A stretch of 64,000 nucleotides of DNA from JAHFUA01 sp963733935 (GCA_963733935.1 CAVTEQ010000005.1:186001-250000), one strand, 5' to 3'. Positions 1 through 8,905 are shown, counted from the stretch's first letter. A program made the numbers and translations. The notes: generated by a model not told the origin, from the letters alone.

Positions 1-906
1 CTCACAGCCCGCGGCTGGCTGGCTCTGCTCACCTGCGTGATGCTGTGGGGATCAGGATTCATCGGCATTCGCGTTGCGCTGGCCGCGTATTCACCCTCCC
101 ACCTGGCGCTGCTGCGCTTTCTCTGCGCCTCGGCGACCATCCTGGTTTACGCCCTAATCGCCGGCGTGCGCCCGCCCGCGCGCAAGGATATTCCCTACAT
201 CTTGCTGATGGGCTTTGTCAGCATCACCGTCTATCACGTGGCGCTCAACGCCGGTGAGCGGACGGTGACGGGTGGCGCGGCTAGCATGCTGATAGCCTCC
301 GCGCCCATCTTTTCTGCATTGCTGGCCCGGATCGCACTCGACGAGCGCCTGCGCGCGTGGGGCTGGGTCGGCATCGCCCTCAGCTTCCTCGGGGTGTCAC
401 TGATTGCCATCGGCGAAGGGCGCGGAGTGCACTTCAATCTGGGCGCTTTCCTGGTGCTGATTGCGGCGGTGGCAACCGGTAGCTCGGTGGTCATGCAGAA
501 GCATTATTTGAAGAGGTATAACGTCACTGATTTCTCCACGCACCTGATCTTTGCGGGCACACTCTTCCTGCTGGTATTCCTGCCCGGCTTGGGAACGGCG
601 ATCCGCCAGGCGCCGCTGAAGGCGACACTGGCGGTGGTGTACCTGGGCGTTTTTCCCGCGGCCATCGCCTACCTCACATGGGGATATGTCCTCAAACGCA
701 CCCCGGCTTCGATTGCCGCCAGTTCGCTCTACACGGTGCCCATCTTCGCCATCGTTATCGGCTGGCTGGTTCTTCGCGAGGTGCCAAGCGCGGCGGCAAT
801 CGTGGGCGGCGCGCTGGCTTTCGCCGGCGTCACGCTGGTGAACACCAAAGGTCACACGCGGAAGACCATGGACATCGCCGCCCTGGCGGCGGACCGCGGC
901 GATTGA
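1..906 (+). CDS. EamA/DMT-family permease, 5'-truncated by the window edge
   Basis: Inner-membrane transporter of the drug/metabolite superfamily. Two EamA halves are visible as about ten hydrophobic segments; the first contains the typical MLWGSGFIG and the second a TWGYVLKRTPAS-type stretch before the last helices. The frame is open back to base 1 (LTARGWLALLTC precedes the GTG at 37), and family members usually begin 10-15 residues before the LWGSGF motif, so the start lies just left of the window and the GTG at 37 is probably internal. The length of about 300 residues is normal. The substrate (amino acid, metabolite or drug efflux) cannot be read from the sequence. The next gene is about 135 bp downstream across a hairpin repeat, so an operon with it is doubtful. 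Confidence 0.9.
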   Translation, partial: LTARGWLALLTCVMLWGSGFIGIRVALAAYSPSHLALLRFLCASATILVYALIAGVRPPARKDIPYILLMGFVSITVYHVALNAGERTVTGGAASMLIASAPIFSALLARIALDERLRAWGWVGIALSFLGVSLIAIGEGRGVHFNLGAFLVLIAAVATGSSVVMQKHYLKRYNVTDFSTHLIFAGTLFLLVFLPGLGTAIRQAPLKATLAVVYLGVFPAAIAYLTWGYVLKRTPASIAASSLYTVPIFAIVIGWLVLREVPSAAAIVGGALAFAGVTLVNTKGHTRKTMDIAALAADRGD

Positions 907-953
907 CACGTGATCGCGCCAAACCGATTCGCAGAACTGCTATCCTGAAATCG

Positions 954-1020
954 GCCACCGAGGCACAGAGACACAGAGGCCGAATTATTTAAAACCTCTG
1001 TGCCTCTGTGTCTCCGTGGC
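954..1020. repeat. Intergenic hairpin of iterated CACAGAG words (family A, copy 1)
   Basis: The left arm reads GGCACAGAGACACAGAGGC and the right arm CCTCTGTGCCTCTGTGTCTC, nearly reverse complements around a short AT-rich loop (ATTATTTAAAA). Each arm is itself a run of the word CACAGAG/GACACAG. The same family recurs at 45362-45432. It sits between the permease and the PBP1A gene. Confidence 0.8.
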
Positions 1021-1041
1021 AGGTTGATAACCCACAGGCCC

Positions 1042-3273
1042 ATGCAGACTCTGCTCACCCCCGCTCCAGTCCAAATTCGCGCCCGGAAGCGTGTGCTGAA
1101 ATGGATGATTTATGGCGTGCTGGTGCTGGCTTCGGCCGCATTTGGCGCGCTGGCTGGGCTGCTGTTTGTCTATTCCACTGACTTGCCACAAGCCCAGGAG
1201 CTCGAGCGCTATCGGCCCAGCTCGATCACCGAACTCTACGACGACCAGGGCCGGGTGATCGGGTCGTTCGCGCTGCAACGGCGGGTGATCGCCTCTTACA
1301 ACGATTTTCCCAAAGTGCTGCGCGAGGCCGTGATCTCCACCGAGGACAAGGAGTTTGAAAAGCACTGGGGGGTGAACTTCTACCGCATTGTGGGCGCGGC
1401 TTGGCGCGACGTAGTCTCGGGCAGCAAGGCGCAGGGCGCCTCCACGCTGACCATGCAACTGGCGCGCAACCTGTTTCTCACTCCCGAGCGCACGTACCGC
1501 CGCAAGCTGCAGGAGATCATGCTCTCGCTGCAGATCGAGCGCCGCTTCACCAAGCCGCAGATTTTCGCGATGTACGCCAACCAGATCTTCCTCGGACACG
1601 GCGTCTACGGCTTCGAGGCGGGCGCGGAATTCTACTTCGGCAAGAAAGCCAGAGACCTGACTCTGGAAGAAGCCGCGCTGCTGGCGGGCATGCCGAAGGC
1701 GCCGAACCTGTACTCTCCCACTAACAACGCGGAGCGGGCCGTGCGACGACGCAACCTGGTGATCAACAACCTGCTGGAAGACGGCAAGATCACCACCGAC
1801 GAGGCCACTCGCGCCAAGAACACGCCGCTCAAGCTGAACATACAGTGGGAGACCAACTCGCTGGCGCCGTACTTCGTCGAAGAGCTGCGGCAACACCTGG
1901 AGAAAAAATACGGCAGCGACAAGGTGCACGAGAGCGGGCTGCGGGTCTACACCACGCTGGACATGGACCTGCAGAAGACGGCCAACCAGGCGGTGCTCGA
2001 TGGCCTGGCCGCCTATGAGCGCCGCCACGGCTGGAAGGGAAGCCTGCGAAACGTGGTCGCCGGCGGCGCGACGCTTGACGCCTTTCAGGATCCTGATTGG
2101 AAGCAACCACTCGAAGCCGGCAGCTACGTGCACGCTCTGGTGCGCTCGGTCTCGAGCACCAGCGCCATCGTGAAGTTCGGCCGATATCTGGCAACGATCG
2201 GACCGAGCGAGATCGCGTGGACCGGCAAACGCTCACCCAGTGAATTGTTCTCCGCCGGCGATATCGTCTACGTGAAAGTGCAGTCGCTGGCGGCGGACGG
2301 CACCGCCAAGGTCGGCCTGGAGCAAGACTCCGGCACGCAGGGCGCGCTGATCGCGCTCGATAACTCCACCGGCGCGATCCTGGCGATGGTGGGTGGACGC
2401 GATTTCGATGAATCGAAGTTCAACCGCGCGACGCAGGCGCTGCGCCAGGTGGGCTCAGCCTTCAAGCCCTACGTGTACACGACTGCGATCGAAAAAGGCG
2501 CATCGCCCGACGACGTCATCCTCGACGCGCCGGTGACGTTCACCACCGCCTCCGGTCCTTACTCGCCGCATAATTACGATGGCAAGTTCGAAGGCACGAT
2601 CACGCTGCGGCGGGCCCTCTCGCAGTCGCGCAACATCCCGGCGCTTAAGCTGGCGGATCATTTCGGCATCAACGCCGTCATCGAAACGGCGCGCCGCTTC
2701 GGCATCACCTCACCGCTACCCGCGTATCTGCCGGTGGCGATCGGCGCTGCCGAGGTCACTCTGATCGAGCAGACCGCCGCCTTCACCACTTTTCCCAACG
2801 ATGGCGTGCGGGTGGTGCCGCGCTACATCCGCCGCGTCACCGACTATCAGGGACAGGTGCTCGAGGAAGACTATGCCGAAGTCAGGGACGCGATCACGCC
2901 GCAGACAGCGCGCGTGATGACCTCGCTCCTGCAGCAGGTCGTGCAGCACGGGACCGCGTTCGCGGCCGCCAGCCTGAAGCATCCGTTGGCCGGCAAGACC
3001 GGCACCACCAACGATTTCACCGACGCATGGTTCGTCGGCTTCTCGCCATCCATCACTTGTGGCGTCTGGGTGGGCTTCGATGAGAAACGAACCTTAGGCA
3101 ATAAAGAGACCGGCGCGCGCGCCGCACTGCCGATCTGGATGGACTTCATGCGCGTCGCGGTCGTGGGGCGCGACGACGAAAACTTCACTCCGCCGCGGCC
3201 CGCTGCCCACGCGGCCGTCGCCCAGGCCCTCGATACTACCGACCAGGCGCCGGGGGACGGCGAGACACACTAG
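1042..3273 (+). CDS. Penicillin-binding protein 1A (bifunctional transglycosylase/transpeptidase)
   Basis: Class A PBP that polymerises lipid II and cross-links peptidoglycan at the outer face of the inner membrane. One N-terminal transmembrane anchor (about residues 20-45) is followed by a GT51 glycosyltransferase domain (STEDKEFEKHWG with the catalytic Glu; QGASTLTMQLARN; RKLQEIMLSLQIER) and a transpeptidase domain with the nucleophile motif SAFKP, an SRN motif and KTGTTNDFTDAWF. The length of about 743 residues suits the family. ATG 1042 is preferred over the upstream TTG-type frame opening at 1000, because that extension is encoded by the hairpin repeat. It ends just before an AT-rich dyad and is convergent with the next gene. 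Confidence 0.95.
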   Translation: MQTLLTPAPVQIRARKRVLKWMIYGVLVLASAAFGALAGLLFVYSTDLPQAQELERYRPSSITELYDDQGRVIGSFALQRRVIASYNDFPKVLREAVISTEDKEFEKHWGVNFYRIVGAAWRDVVSGSKAQGASTLTMQLARNLFLTPERTYRRKLQEIMLSLQIERRFTKPQIFAMYANQIFLGHGVYGFEAGAEFYFGKKARDLTLEEAALLAGMPKAPNLYSPTNNAERAVRRRNLVINNLLEDGKITTDEATRAKNTPLKLNIQWETNSLAPYFVEELRQHLEKKYGSDKVHESGLRVYTTLDMDLQKTANQAVLDGLAAYERRHGWKGSLRNVVAGGATLDAFQDPDWKQPLEAGSYVHALVRSVSSTSAIVKFGRYLATIGPSEIAWTGKRSPSELFSAGDIVYVKVQSLAADGTAKVGLEQDSGTQGALIALDNSTGAILAMVGGRDFDESKFNRATQALRQVGSAFKPYVYTTAIEKGASPDDVILDAPVTFTTASGPYSPHNYDGKFEGTITLRRALSQSRNIPALKLADHFGINAVIETARRFGITSPLPAYLPVAIGAAEVTLIEQTAAFTTFPNDGVRVVPRYIRRVTDYQGQVLEEDYAEVRDAITPQTARVMTSLLQQVVQHGTAFAAASLKHPLAGKTGTTNDFTDAWFVGFSPSITCGVWVGFDEKRTLGNKETGARAALPIWMDFMRVAVVGRDDENFTPPRPAAHAAVAQALDTTDQAPGDGETH

Positions 3274-3274
3274 G

Positions 3275-3361
3275 ATTTGTAATTTGCGATTTGTAATTGG
3301 TAATTTGTGAGGCCCAAGAGCAATCACAAATTACCAATGTACAACTTACCAATTACAAATT
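3275..3361. repeat. AT-rich dyad of iterated AATTTGTAATTGG words (family D, copy 1)
   Basis: Runs of ATTTGTAATTTG/ATTTGTAATTGGTAATTTGT are followed, after about 20 nt, by their reverse complement ACAAATTACCAA...TTACCAATTACAAAT. It starts right after the PBP1A stop and fills the gap between two convergent genes. Its base composition is very unlike the GC-rich surroundings. A close relative lies at 41280-41374. Confidence 0.8.
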
Positions 3362-3367
3362 CTCCGA

Positions 3368-4255
3368 TTACTGTCCATTCGCCCGCTGACGCTCCGCGCT
3401 GCTCATCTGGGCGTAGAGTTCGTCGCGCTCGCGCGCCAGCCACGCATTGTTGGGCGTCATCTGCAAAGCCGAACCGAACCAGCGATAGGCGGCTACGCGA
3501 TCCAGCGGCATGCAAGTTCCGGTAGCGTAGAGCGCCCCCATCTGCGTGGCGGCCGCGGCGCTGGGACGCTTCATCGCCTCGCGCAGATACGCAACGCCCG
3601 TGGTGCAATCGCGACGGACGCCTTCTCCGCGGATATATTTTTGCGCCAACACTAACAGGCGATTGTCCTCGGGCGGCGCCGCCTCGGCTGGCTTTGGACG
3701 GCTCGCGCGGGCGTACTGAGCTGCCTTCTCCGGCTTCTTGCTGGGAGCAGCTTCTTCCTCTTTAGTCTCAGGGACAGCCTTGGCCGCGGCGGCGGACTTC
3801 TCATCCGCAGCCGGCGCGGCATGATCATCGGGCTTGGACGGCGCAGGCTGCGAGGCCGCGGACTGCGACCTTGATCCCACGTCCGAAGGTGTGCCCGCAC
3901 TCTGCGAGGGTTCGTTGCCGCCCGCGGAAGTGGCTGGTTGGGGCGCGGGAGCTGCTGTTTCGGGCGCGGCAGAATTCGGTGCCGACGCAGCGGGAGCGGC
4001 AGGAGCTGCCTGCGGCGCTGGCTGCGGGTTCACGCGCGCCAGCACAGCGCTATAAAGTGGCATCGCCCGCGCGCGCAACTCGCTGCGGAATTGCAATCCC
4101 ACGAGCACGGCGACCACAAGCAACACCAGAACCATCCACAGGCCGCGATGGCTGCTCGGTTCCTCGTAGTCGAGAAGATAGCTGTAGCCGCTGCTCCTTG
4201 CGTTCCGGCTCCGCGCCGATGCCAAGGAATGAAGGCCCGGAGATGGTGGGCTCAC
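3368..4255 (-). CDS. Sel1-repeat membrane protein (C-terminal part of a probably frameshifted gene)
   Basis: One transmembrane helix (GLWMVLVLLVVAVLVGLQF) is followed by a long Pro/Ala/Ser-rich linker and a C-terminal Sel1/TPR-like helical region (KYIRGEGVRRDCTTGVAYLR; ALYATGTCMPLDRVAAYRWF), a protein-interaction module on the far side of the membrane. The nominal GTG start lies 17 nt after the stop of the zinc-ribbon frame. The first ~20 residues look unnatural, and the third frame in between encodes REPTISGPSFLGIG, a phrase that fits the linker of such proteins. I therefore infer that this and the frame at 4273-4590 are one gene split by two +1 shifts (near 4280 and 4215-4225). Function unknown. 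Confidence 0.65.
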   Translation of the reverse strand: MSPPSPGLHSLASARSRNARSSGYSYLLDYEEPSSHRGLWMVLVLLVVAVLVGLQFRSELRARAMPLYSAVLARVNPQPAPQAAPAAPAASAPNSAAPETAAPAPQPATSAGGNEPSQSAGTPSDVGSRSQSAASQPAPSKPDDHAAPAADEKSAAAAKAVPETKEEEAAPSKKPEKAAQYARASRPKPAEAAPPEDNRLLVLAQKYIRGEGVRRDCTTGVAYLREAMKRPSAAAATQMGALYATGTCMPLDRVAAYRWFGSALQMTPNNAWLARERDELYAQMSSAERQRANGQ

Positions 4256-4272
4256 GCTGAAAGGGTTCGCGT

Positions 4273-4590
4273 TCAGACCGCTCGCGGCGGCACCGGCTCG
4301 CTCCGACGCGGCTCGGGCGGCACCGGCTCACGTTGCACCGGTTCGCGCCGAACAGGCTCGCGTTGCGCCTCACGCTGGAATAGCTCTTCGCGCACTGGTT
4401 CGAAGTCCAGGCCAAAGATTGTGTCGGTAGAGCGAGACGCGCCCGCCTGCACTGGAACTGCTTCCCGCGCGGCGGGCTCCGGCCGCAAAACTTGCTTGAC
4501 AGGTTCTGGCGGGGGCTCGAGCGGCGAGCCGCACATGCCGCAGAAACGATGTTCGTCTGGGTTCTGGTGTCTACAGCGGCTGCAGAGCAC
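4273..4590 (-). CDS. Zinc-ribbon protein (N-terminal part of the same broken gene)
   Basis: It starts with a classical zinc ribbon: MLCSRCRHQNPDEHRFCGMC, two CxxC pairs. A charged, Pro-rich tail repeats REPV/QREP units and stops abruptly in PPRAV. In the frame shifted by one base the repeat continues as ERSEREPFQREP and runs on into ISGPSFLGIG, which argues that this is the cytoplasmic N-terminal domain of the membrane protein encoded immediately downstream. As a free 105-residue protein it would be an unusual orphan. Role unknown. Confidence 0.6.
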   Translation of the reverse strand: MLCSRCRHQNPDEHRFCGMCGSPLEPPPEPVKQVLRPEPAAREAVPVQAGASRSTDTIFGLDFEPVREELFQREAQREPVRREPVQREPVPPEPRRSEPVPPRAV

Positions 4591-4761
4591 AGTAATCCCT
4601 CCAGCATTCCACTGCTGGTAATTCGATGCTGGCCGCCGCCCTTGGTGCCGCCTGCTTTGGCTAAACCATTAAGAAAAGGGTAGCTTGCTCGTTACCCTCG
4701 ATGGCCGCTGAGAATGGGTGTTGCGGCCGCTGCAGCTTAAATCTTGCCTTGGCCAGCGCTT

Positions 4762-4784
4762 AAAAGGGCGGCTTGCGCCGCCCC
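4762..4784 (-). terminator. Rho-independent terminator of the cold-shock gene
   Basis: Read on the minus strand, GGGCGGC-GCAA-GCCGCCC (seven perfect pairs) is followed by TTTTA. It lies about 40 nt beyond the stop codon of the csp gene. Confidence 0.7.
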
Positions 4785-4824
4785 GGATGGCTGCCGATGC
4801 GGGGCACGGGCCCCCGGCATCCGC

Positions 4825-5025
4825 TTAGAGAGGTTGAACGTTCTCTGCCTGCCAGCCCTTGGGACCTTTCACGACGTTGAACTGGACGGCTTGCCCTTCC
4901 TGCAGGCTGCGAAAGCCCTCGGCCTGAATCGCCGAGAAGTGTACGAATACATCTTCCCCATTCTGCCGGCTGATAAAGCCGTAGCCCTTAGCGTCGTTAA
5001 ACCACTTAACAGTTCCTTGCTCCAT
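4825..5025 (-). CDS. Cold-shock domain protein (CspA family)
   Basis: A 66-residue OB-fold RNA/ssDNA-binding protein. It has the RNP1-type motif KGYGFISRQ and RNP2-type DVFVHFSAI, starts MEQGTVKWFN and ends GPKGWQAENVQPL, as expected for the family. ATG 5025 is preferred to the ATG five codons upstream because the family begins with the TVKWFN strand. It is monocistronic: a terminator hairpin lies downstream and several hundred bases without a gene lie upstream. Confidence 0.95.
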   Translation of the reverse strand: MEQGTVKWFNDAKGYGFISRQNGEDVFVHFSAIQAEGFRSLQEGQAVQFNVVKGPKGWQAENVQPL

Positions 5026-5040
5026 ACGTGTTGCACACAT

Positions 5041-5546
5041 CCTTGTTTAATTTTGCTCTGAGTTGAATCGGGAGGTACTGCGAGGCAGATAACGCTGATC
5101 CAGCGGATGCTGCTCCAACCGCCGCTTCAATCTAAAGCACATAGAGTATACCGCAATGCCGCGGCAAACGCCAGAACGGGACGCCCCCGGATGGAACCGG
5201 CAGACCATGTCCAACCGCCGTGCCTGGGATAAATCTCGGTGTGACGGGAGGAATCGCCAAGGAAGTTGACGACGGAATGCAGCTGCTGATCGAAGCAATT
5301 GTTTCCTCTGCGACCGATGTTTCCACGGCGGGCGCCGGGCGCATTGCTGGCGTCTGTGTGTCGGGACTGTTCATGCTCACCAGGCACGGACGCGATGTCG
5401 TGCTGCCCAAACTTACAGAGATGGAGATCGTCCTCGATCGGCCTGTGTCGCTCTCTACAGCCCAGCCGCCCGCAGTTGCCAATGAAAAACCGCACTGATG
5501 AACCCCTTCCGCATCTGGTCCCACTCCCCCTTTCCAAAAAAATGTC
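5041..5546. other. About 500 bp with no gene that can be supported
   Basis: Overlapping open frames exist on both strands (for example 5220-5498 plus and 5132-5557 minus), but none shows a recognisable domain, a ribosome-binding site or family-like composition. The left part should hold the csp promoter and 5' leader; TATACT on the minus strand near 5146 is a possible -10 box. Otherwise nothing is recognised. Confidence 0.5.
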
Positions 5547-5745
5547 GTTTTAAACAAGTTCCCTTTTGAACAGACCGCTCAGAGAACTTCACCCTGACTC
5601 CGGAAGAGTTTTTGGTTCCGAGGCCGTAGCATCCAGAGAGCACCCTACGATCCCACTTCAGATAACGCTGCTTCTCGCAACCGCCCTGGCGCTGGTGACA
5701 AGGGACAGGAGATTTTCGATGCGCTCAATGCAATGGCTTGGTCTT
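5547..5745 (+). repeat. Duplicated leader/signal-peptide module, copy 1
   Basis: This stretch and 8698-8905 are clearly homologous at DNA level. Shared landmarks in the same order include TTTTGAACAGAC, AGAACTTCACC, GGCCGTAGCATTCC/ATCC, ATCCCACTTCA, AACGCTGCTT and CGCAACCGCC, then an AGGAG-type ribosome-binding site and codons for MRSMQWLGLSL. A shorter copy of only the last part precedes the gene at 7229. It covers upstream DNA, the leader and the start of the coding region of the gene at 5719. Confidence 0.75.
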
Positions 5746-7188
5746 TCTCTGGCGGCGGTATTCCTTCTTCTATTCTTCTGGGGATGTACCACCACCCAGG
5801 CGCCGTTGAATCCCCCTCCGCTGAGTGCCGCCAACCTCAACCTGATCTTCGTGGTAAGCGAGGACTTGGCTTTCCAGGCTTCCGGGGACCTCAATCCCAC
5901 CACGGCAAACCTTACCAGCCAGGGTTTACAGCGGGCGCTCCTCATGGCCACGTTCCTGCGACAGAGCGTGCTCGGGACGCAGAATGTCACCGGCATCTAC
6001 GCGCTCGAGCCGATGACCCATTTGCAGACGACAAGCAATTATCCCGACATGGTGGCAATTGAGACCATTCAGCAGTTCGCCATTCTCAACCAGATCACTC
6101 TGTCCAGTGACATGACGGGCGGGACGCCTTATACCGGCAACAACTACCCGATCAATGCGTCCTATTCGTCAGGGTCCGTACCCAGCGGAGTTGCCGTGCC
6201 GTCGCCATACTGCCCGACTTGCCAGGGGCTCGACTTCAAAGACGCGGGAGGCGACAACGAAGCCCTGGTAACTGGTATCGTGCAGGCAAACGTCCCGGGC
6301 TTTTATGTCTTCTCGGCGCCGTGGGAGACCACCAGCGCCCTGTTGGCAAATCTCAATCAGCTCAAAGGTTATAACCTCGCTCTTCCGTCGAGCTATACGA
6401 GTCCTAACTATATCTATGCGATCTCGATCACGCCGGCGGGAAGCGCCCGCCTGGTTACTTACAACAGCAATGTGACCCCGCCTTCCACATATCCTGTGCT
6501 GCCGCCGCCGACGCTGGCCAGCACTCCATGCGCACCGACGACGCCGGCCAGCATTCAGGTGACAGGCGGTGTCGATGGCGCCGTGGTTCCGGCGGGAGCC
6601 AACACCAACGAAACCCTCTACATCGTTCGGCATGCAGAGGCGCACCCGTCGGGCTTGTGGTCCGACAACAACTATGTCGGCGCCGGGCAGTGGCGCGCGC
6701 TGGATCTTCCCAACGCGCTTCTCGGCAAAATCAGCCCCCAGCAGGTCTGGTCGGTGGACCCCGCCCAATACAGCCAAGGCACGGTGAGCGCCTCGGGGGA
6801 TCAATACTGGTCGACGGCTGCGCCCCCCTTGACGGTCGCACCCTACGCAATCGCCAATAACCTGCCCTATCAACTGGTATCGAGCTTTGATCTGGGCGAT
6901 GTGAACGTGGGCCATGAAACCAGTGATTTCTTCTTCACCGGCGGACAATTCTCCCATCAGAAAGTGCTGCTGGGGTGGGCGTACGTGCAAATTAATCAGG
7001 CAATGAATGCCCTGCTCCTGAGCTATTTCCCGAACGGCGGGGTCGTCCCAACGCCGCCCGTTTGGTCGGGCCTCGACTACGACAGCATGTGGGTTGTGAC
7101 CCTGGACGCACAGGGCAACTTGACGGCGGACTTCTCGCAGTGCGAAGGCCTCAACTCGACGCTGCCGGCGGCGCCTCCTCAATTTTGA
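5719..7188 (+). CDS. Exported histidine-phosphatase-like protein, paralogue 1
   Basis: It has a signal peptide with a hydrophobic core and FFWGCTTT (probable lipidation Cys, relaxed lipobox). Two histidine-phosphatase-like halves follow. The first (LIFVVSEDLAFQ...LTSQGLQRALL) has lost the RHG triad. The second begins NETLYIVRHAEAHP and keeps Arg-His, but the region of the second catalytic His reads LLGWAYVQI, whereas the downstream paralogue has MAWEHDHI, so this copy is probably inactive or altered. The start is ATG 5719, with ACAGGAG about 8 nt upstream; the frame is open further upstream only through the leader. It is the first of three genes with the same N-terminus. Substrate unknown. 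Confidence 0.75.
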   Translation: MRSMQWLGLSLAAVFLLLFFWGCTTTQAPLNPPPLSAANLNLIFVVSEDLAFQASGDLNPTTANLTSQGLQRALLMATFLRQSVLGTQNVTGIYALEPMTHLQTTSNYPDMVAIETIQQFAILNQITLSSDMTGGTPYTGNNYPINASYSSGSVPSGVAVPSPYCPTCQGLDFKDAGGDNEALVTGIVQANVPGFYVFSAPWETTSALLANLNQLKGYNLALPSSYTSPNYIYAISITPAGSARLVTYNSNVTPPSTYPVLPPPTLASTPCAPTTPASIQVTGGVDGAVVPAGANTNETLYIVRHAEAHPSGLWSDNNYVGAGQWRALDLPNALLGKISPQQVWSVDPAQYSQGTVSASGDQYWSTAAPPLTVAPYAIANNLPYQLVSSFDLGDVNVGHETSDFFFTGGQFSHQKVLLGWAYVQINQAMNALLLSYFPNGGVVPTPPVWSGLDYDSMWVVTLDAQGNLTADFSQCEGLNSTLPAAPPQF

Positions 7189-7228
7189 CCAGGCCCGATA
7201 AAACCGCCTGGGAACAGGAGATTTCTCG

Positions 7229-8656
7229 ATGCGCTCGATGCAATGGCTCGGTCTTTCTCTGATCGCACTAATCGTTCTTCTCTCTTGGGGATGTAGCACC
7301 ACCCAGGCGCCATCAACCACAGCTTTGAGCGCCAGCAACACCAACCTGATCTTCGTGGTCAGCGAGGATTTGGCTTTCCAGGCTCCCGGGGACGTCAACC
7401 CCAACACGGCCAACCTCACCAGCCAGGGTTTACAGCGTTCGCTCCTCACGGCCACGTTCCTGCAAGAGCAAGTCCTGGGGAGGAAGAATGTATCCGGCAT
7501 CTTTGTGCTCGAACCGATGACCCATCTGCAAACCGCGAACCTCTACCCCGATATGGTGCCGCTTGAGACTATTCAGCAGTTCGCCGTCCTCAACCAGATT
7601 ACTTTGCCCACGAATGTGGGCCTGGGCCAGTTTACCGCCCACAGCTACCCGCTCAATACAGCGTATTTGCCAGGCATGCCCCTGCCCAGCGGAGTTTCTC
7701 CGCCGTTGCTGCTCTGCTCGGTGTGCCAGGGTATCGATTTCGGTGATCAGGGAGGCGACAACGAAATCCTGGTAAACACTTTCCTGGGGGAAGGCGTCCC
7801 GGGCTTTTATGTATTCTCGGCGCCGTGGGAGACCGTCAACAGCCTGCTGACAAATATCAATCAGCTCAAAGGTTACAACCTGACTCTTCCCACGAGCTAC
7901 GCGGGCCCCAACTACATCTATGCGATCTCGGCCACGCCGTCGGGCGCCACCCTGGTTACTTACAACACCGATCTGAGCCCGCCTTCCACCTACCCTACGC
8001 TGCCCTGGCAGAAGCGGTTCAACACTGCATGCAAGGTACCCACTTTCCACATCGCAGTGACCCGCAGTGGTGGCGTTCCTTCGAATATCAATACCAACGA
8101 GACCCTTTACATGGTCCGGCATGCCGAGGCGCATCCCACGAGCTTTTGGGAGGACGGCAACTATATTGGAACCGGGCAATGGCGCGCCCTGTATCTTCCG
8201 ATCGCACTGCAGGGCAAAATCAGCCCCAACCAGGTTTATTCGATCGACCCGGCTCAGGTTCTGCCCGCGGCCCATTACGCCTGGTCCTACGTCAGGCCGT
8301 CCTTGACCATCGCACCCTATGCCATCGCCAATAACCTACCCTATGGCCTGGTCACAGGCTTCGAGCTCTTCACTCCGAACTCGCCCCAGTTAGCCAGCGA
8401 TTTTTTCTTCACCGGCGGGCAATTCAACAATCAGACGGTGCTTATGGCATGGGAGCACGATCACATCCCACCGACAGTAAATGCGCTGATCGCGAGCTAT
8501 CACAGCAATGCCCCATCGGCGCCAGATTGGCCGGATGACGACTACGACACCATCTGGACGGTGACGCTGGACGGCGCGGGCAACTTGACCGTCGACAACG
8601 CGCTGTGTGAAGGCATCAACTCCGCCACGCTGCCGGCTACGCCTCCTCCATTCTGA
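7229..8656 (+). CDS. Exported histidine-phosphatase-like protein, paralogue 2
   Basis: A close paralogue of the preceding gene over its whole length, with the same signal peptide start (MRSMQWLGLSL), WGCSTTQAP at the probable lipidation site, a degenerate first half (LIFVVSEDLAFQ) and a second half starting NETLYMVRHAEAHP. Unlike its neighbour it keeps a His pair in MAWEHDHI, so the second half could be catalytic. An AGGAG sits 8-9 nt before the ATG. The 40-bp gap to the upstream gene suggests co-transcription. The role is probably periplasmic or cell-surface phosphohydrolysis, inferred from the fold only. Confidence 0.75.
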   Translation: MRSMQWLGLSLIALIVLLSWGCSTTQAPSTTALSASNTNLIFVVSEDLAFQAPGDVNPNTANLTSQGLQRSLLTATFLQEQVLGRKNVSGIFVLEPMTHLQTANLYPDMVPLETIQQFAVLNQITLPTNVGLGQFTAHSYPLNTAYLPGMPLPSGVSPPLLLCSVCQGIDFGDQGGDNEILVNTFLGEGVPGFYVFSAPWETVNSLLTNINQLKGYNLTLPTSYAGPNYIYAISATPSGATLVTYNTDLSPPSTYPTLPWQKRFNTACKVPTFHIAVTRSGGVPSNINTNETLYMVRHAEAHPTSFWEDGNYIGTGQWRALYLPIALQGKISPNQVYSIDPAQVLPAAHYAWSYVRPSLTIAPYAIANNLPYGLVTGFELFTPNSPQLASDFFFTGGQFNNQTVLMAWEHDHIPPTVNALIASYHSNAPSAPDWPDDDYDTIWTVTLDGAGNLTVDNALCEGINSATLPATPPPF

Positions 8657-8697
8657 TCGTCTCCTGCCGACTACCGGCTCCCTGCAACCGATGATTC

Positions 8698-8905
8698 CAT
8701 TTTAAGTGGGTTCCTTTTTGAACAGACTGCTCACAGAACTTCACCGTGCGTCTTAGAAACGATTTCGATTCAGGGGCCGTAGCATTCCAAGGGCAGGCCG
8801 ACTATCCCACTTCACACAACGCTGCTTTCGCAACCGCCGTGGTGCCCGGGTGACGATGAAACAGGAGGTTTCTATGCGATCCATGCAATGGCTTGGTCTT
8901 TCTCT
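8698..8905 (+). repeat. Duplicated leader/signal-peptide module, copy 2
   Basis: Homologous to 5547-5745 from TTTTGAACAGAC through the ribosome-binding site (ACAGGAGG) to the codons for MRSMQWLGLSLA. The two copies serve genes of different families, so the upstream control region and export signal were copied as a unit, separately from the mature protein. Confidence 0.75.

Noticed and set aside
985..2133. 382-residue minus-strand frame across the PBP1A gene
   Set aside because: Antisense to the strongly supported PBP1A coding region; its last residues (TETQRHRG) are just the hairpin repeat.
5132..5557. 141-residue minus-strand frame upstream of csp
   Set aside because: No recognisable motif, no ribosome-binding site, and overlapping frames on both strands are equally open; recorded as gene-free.
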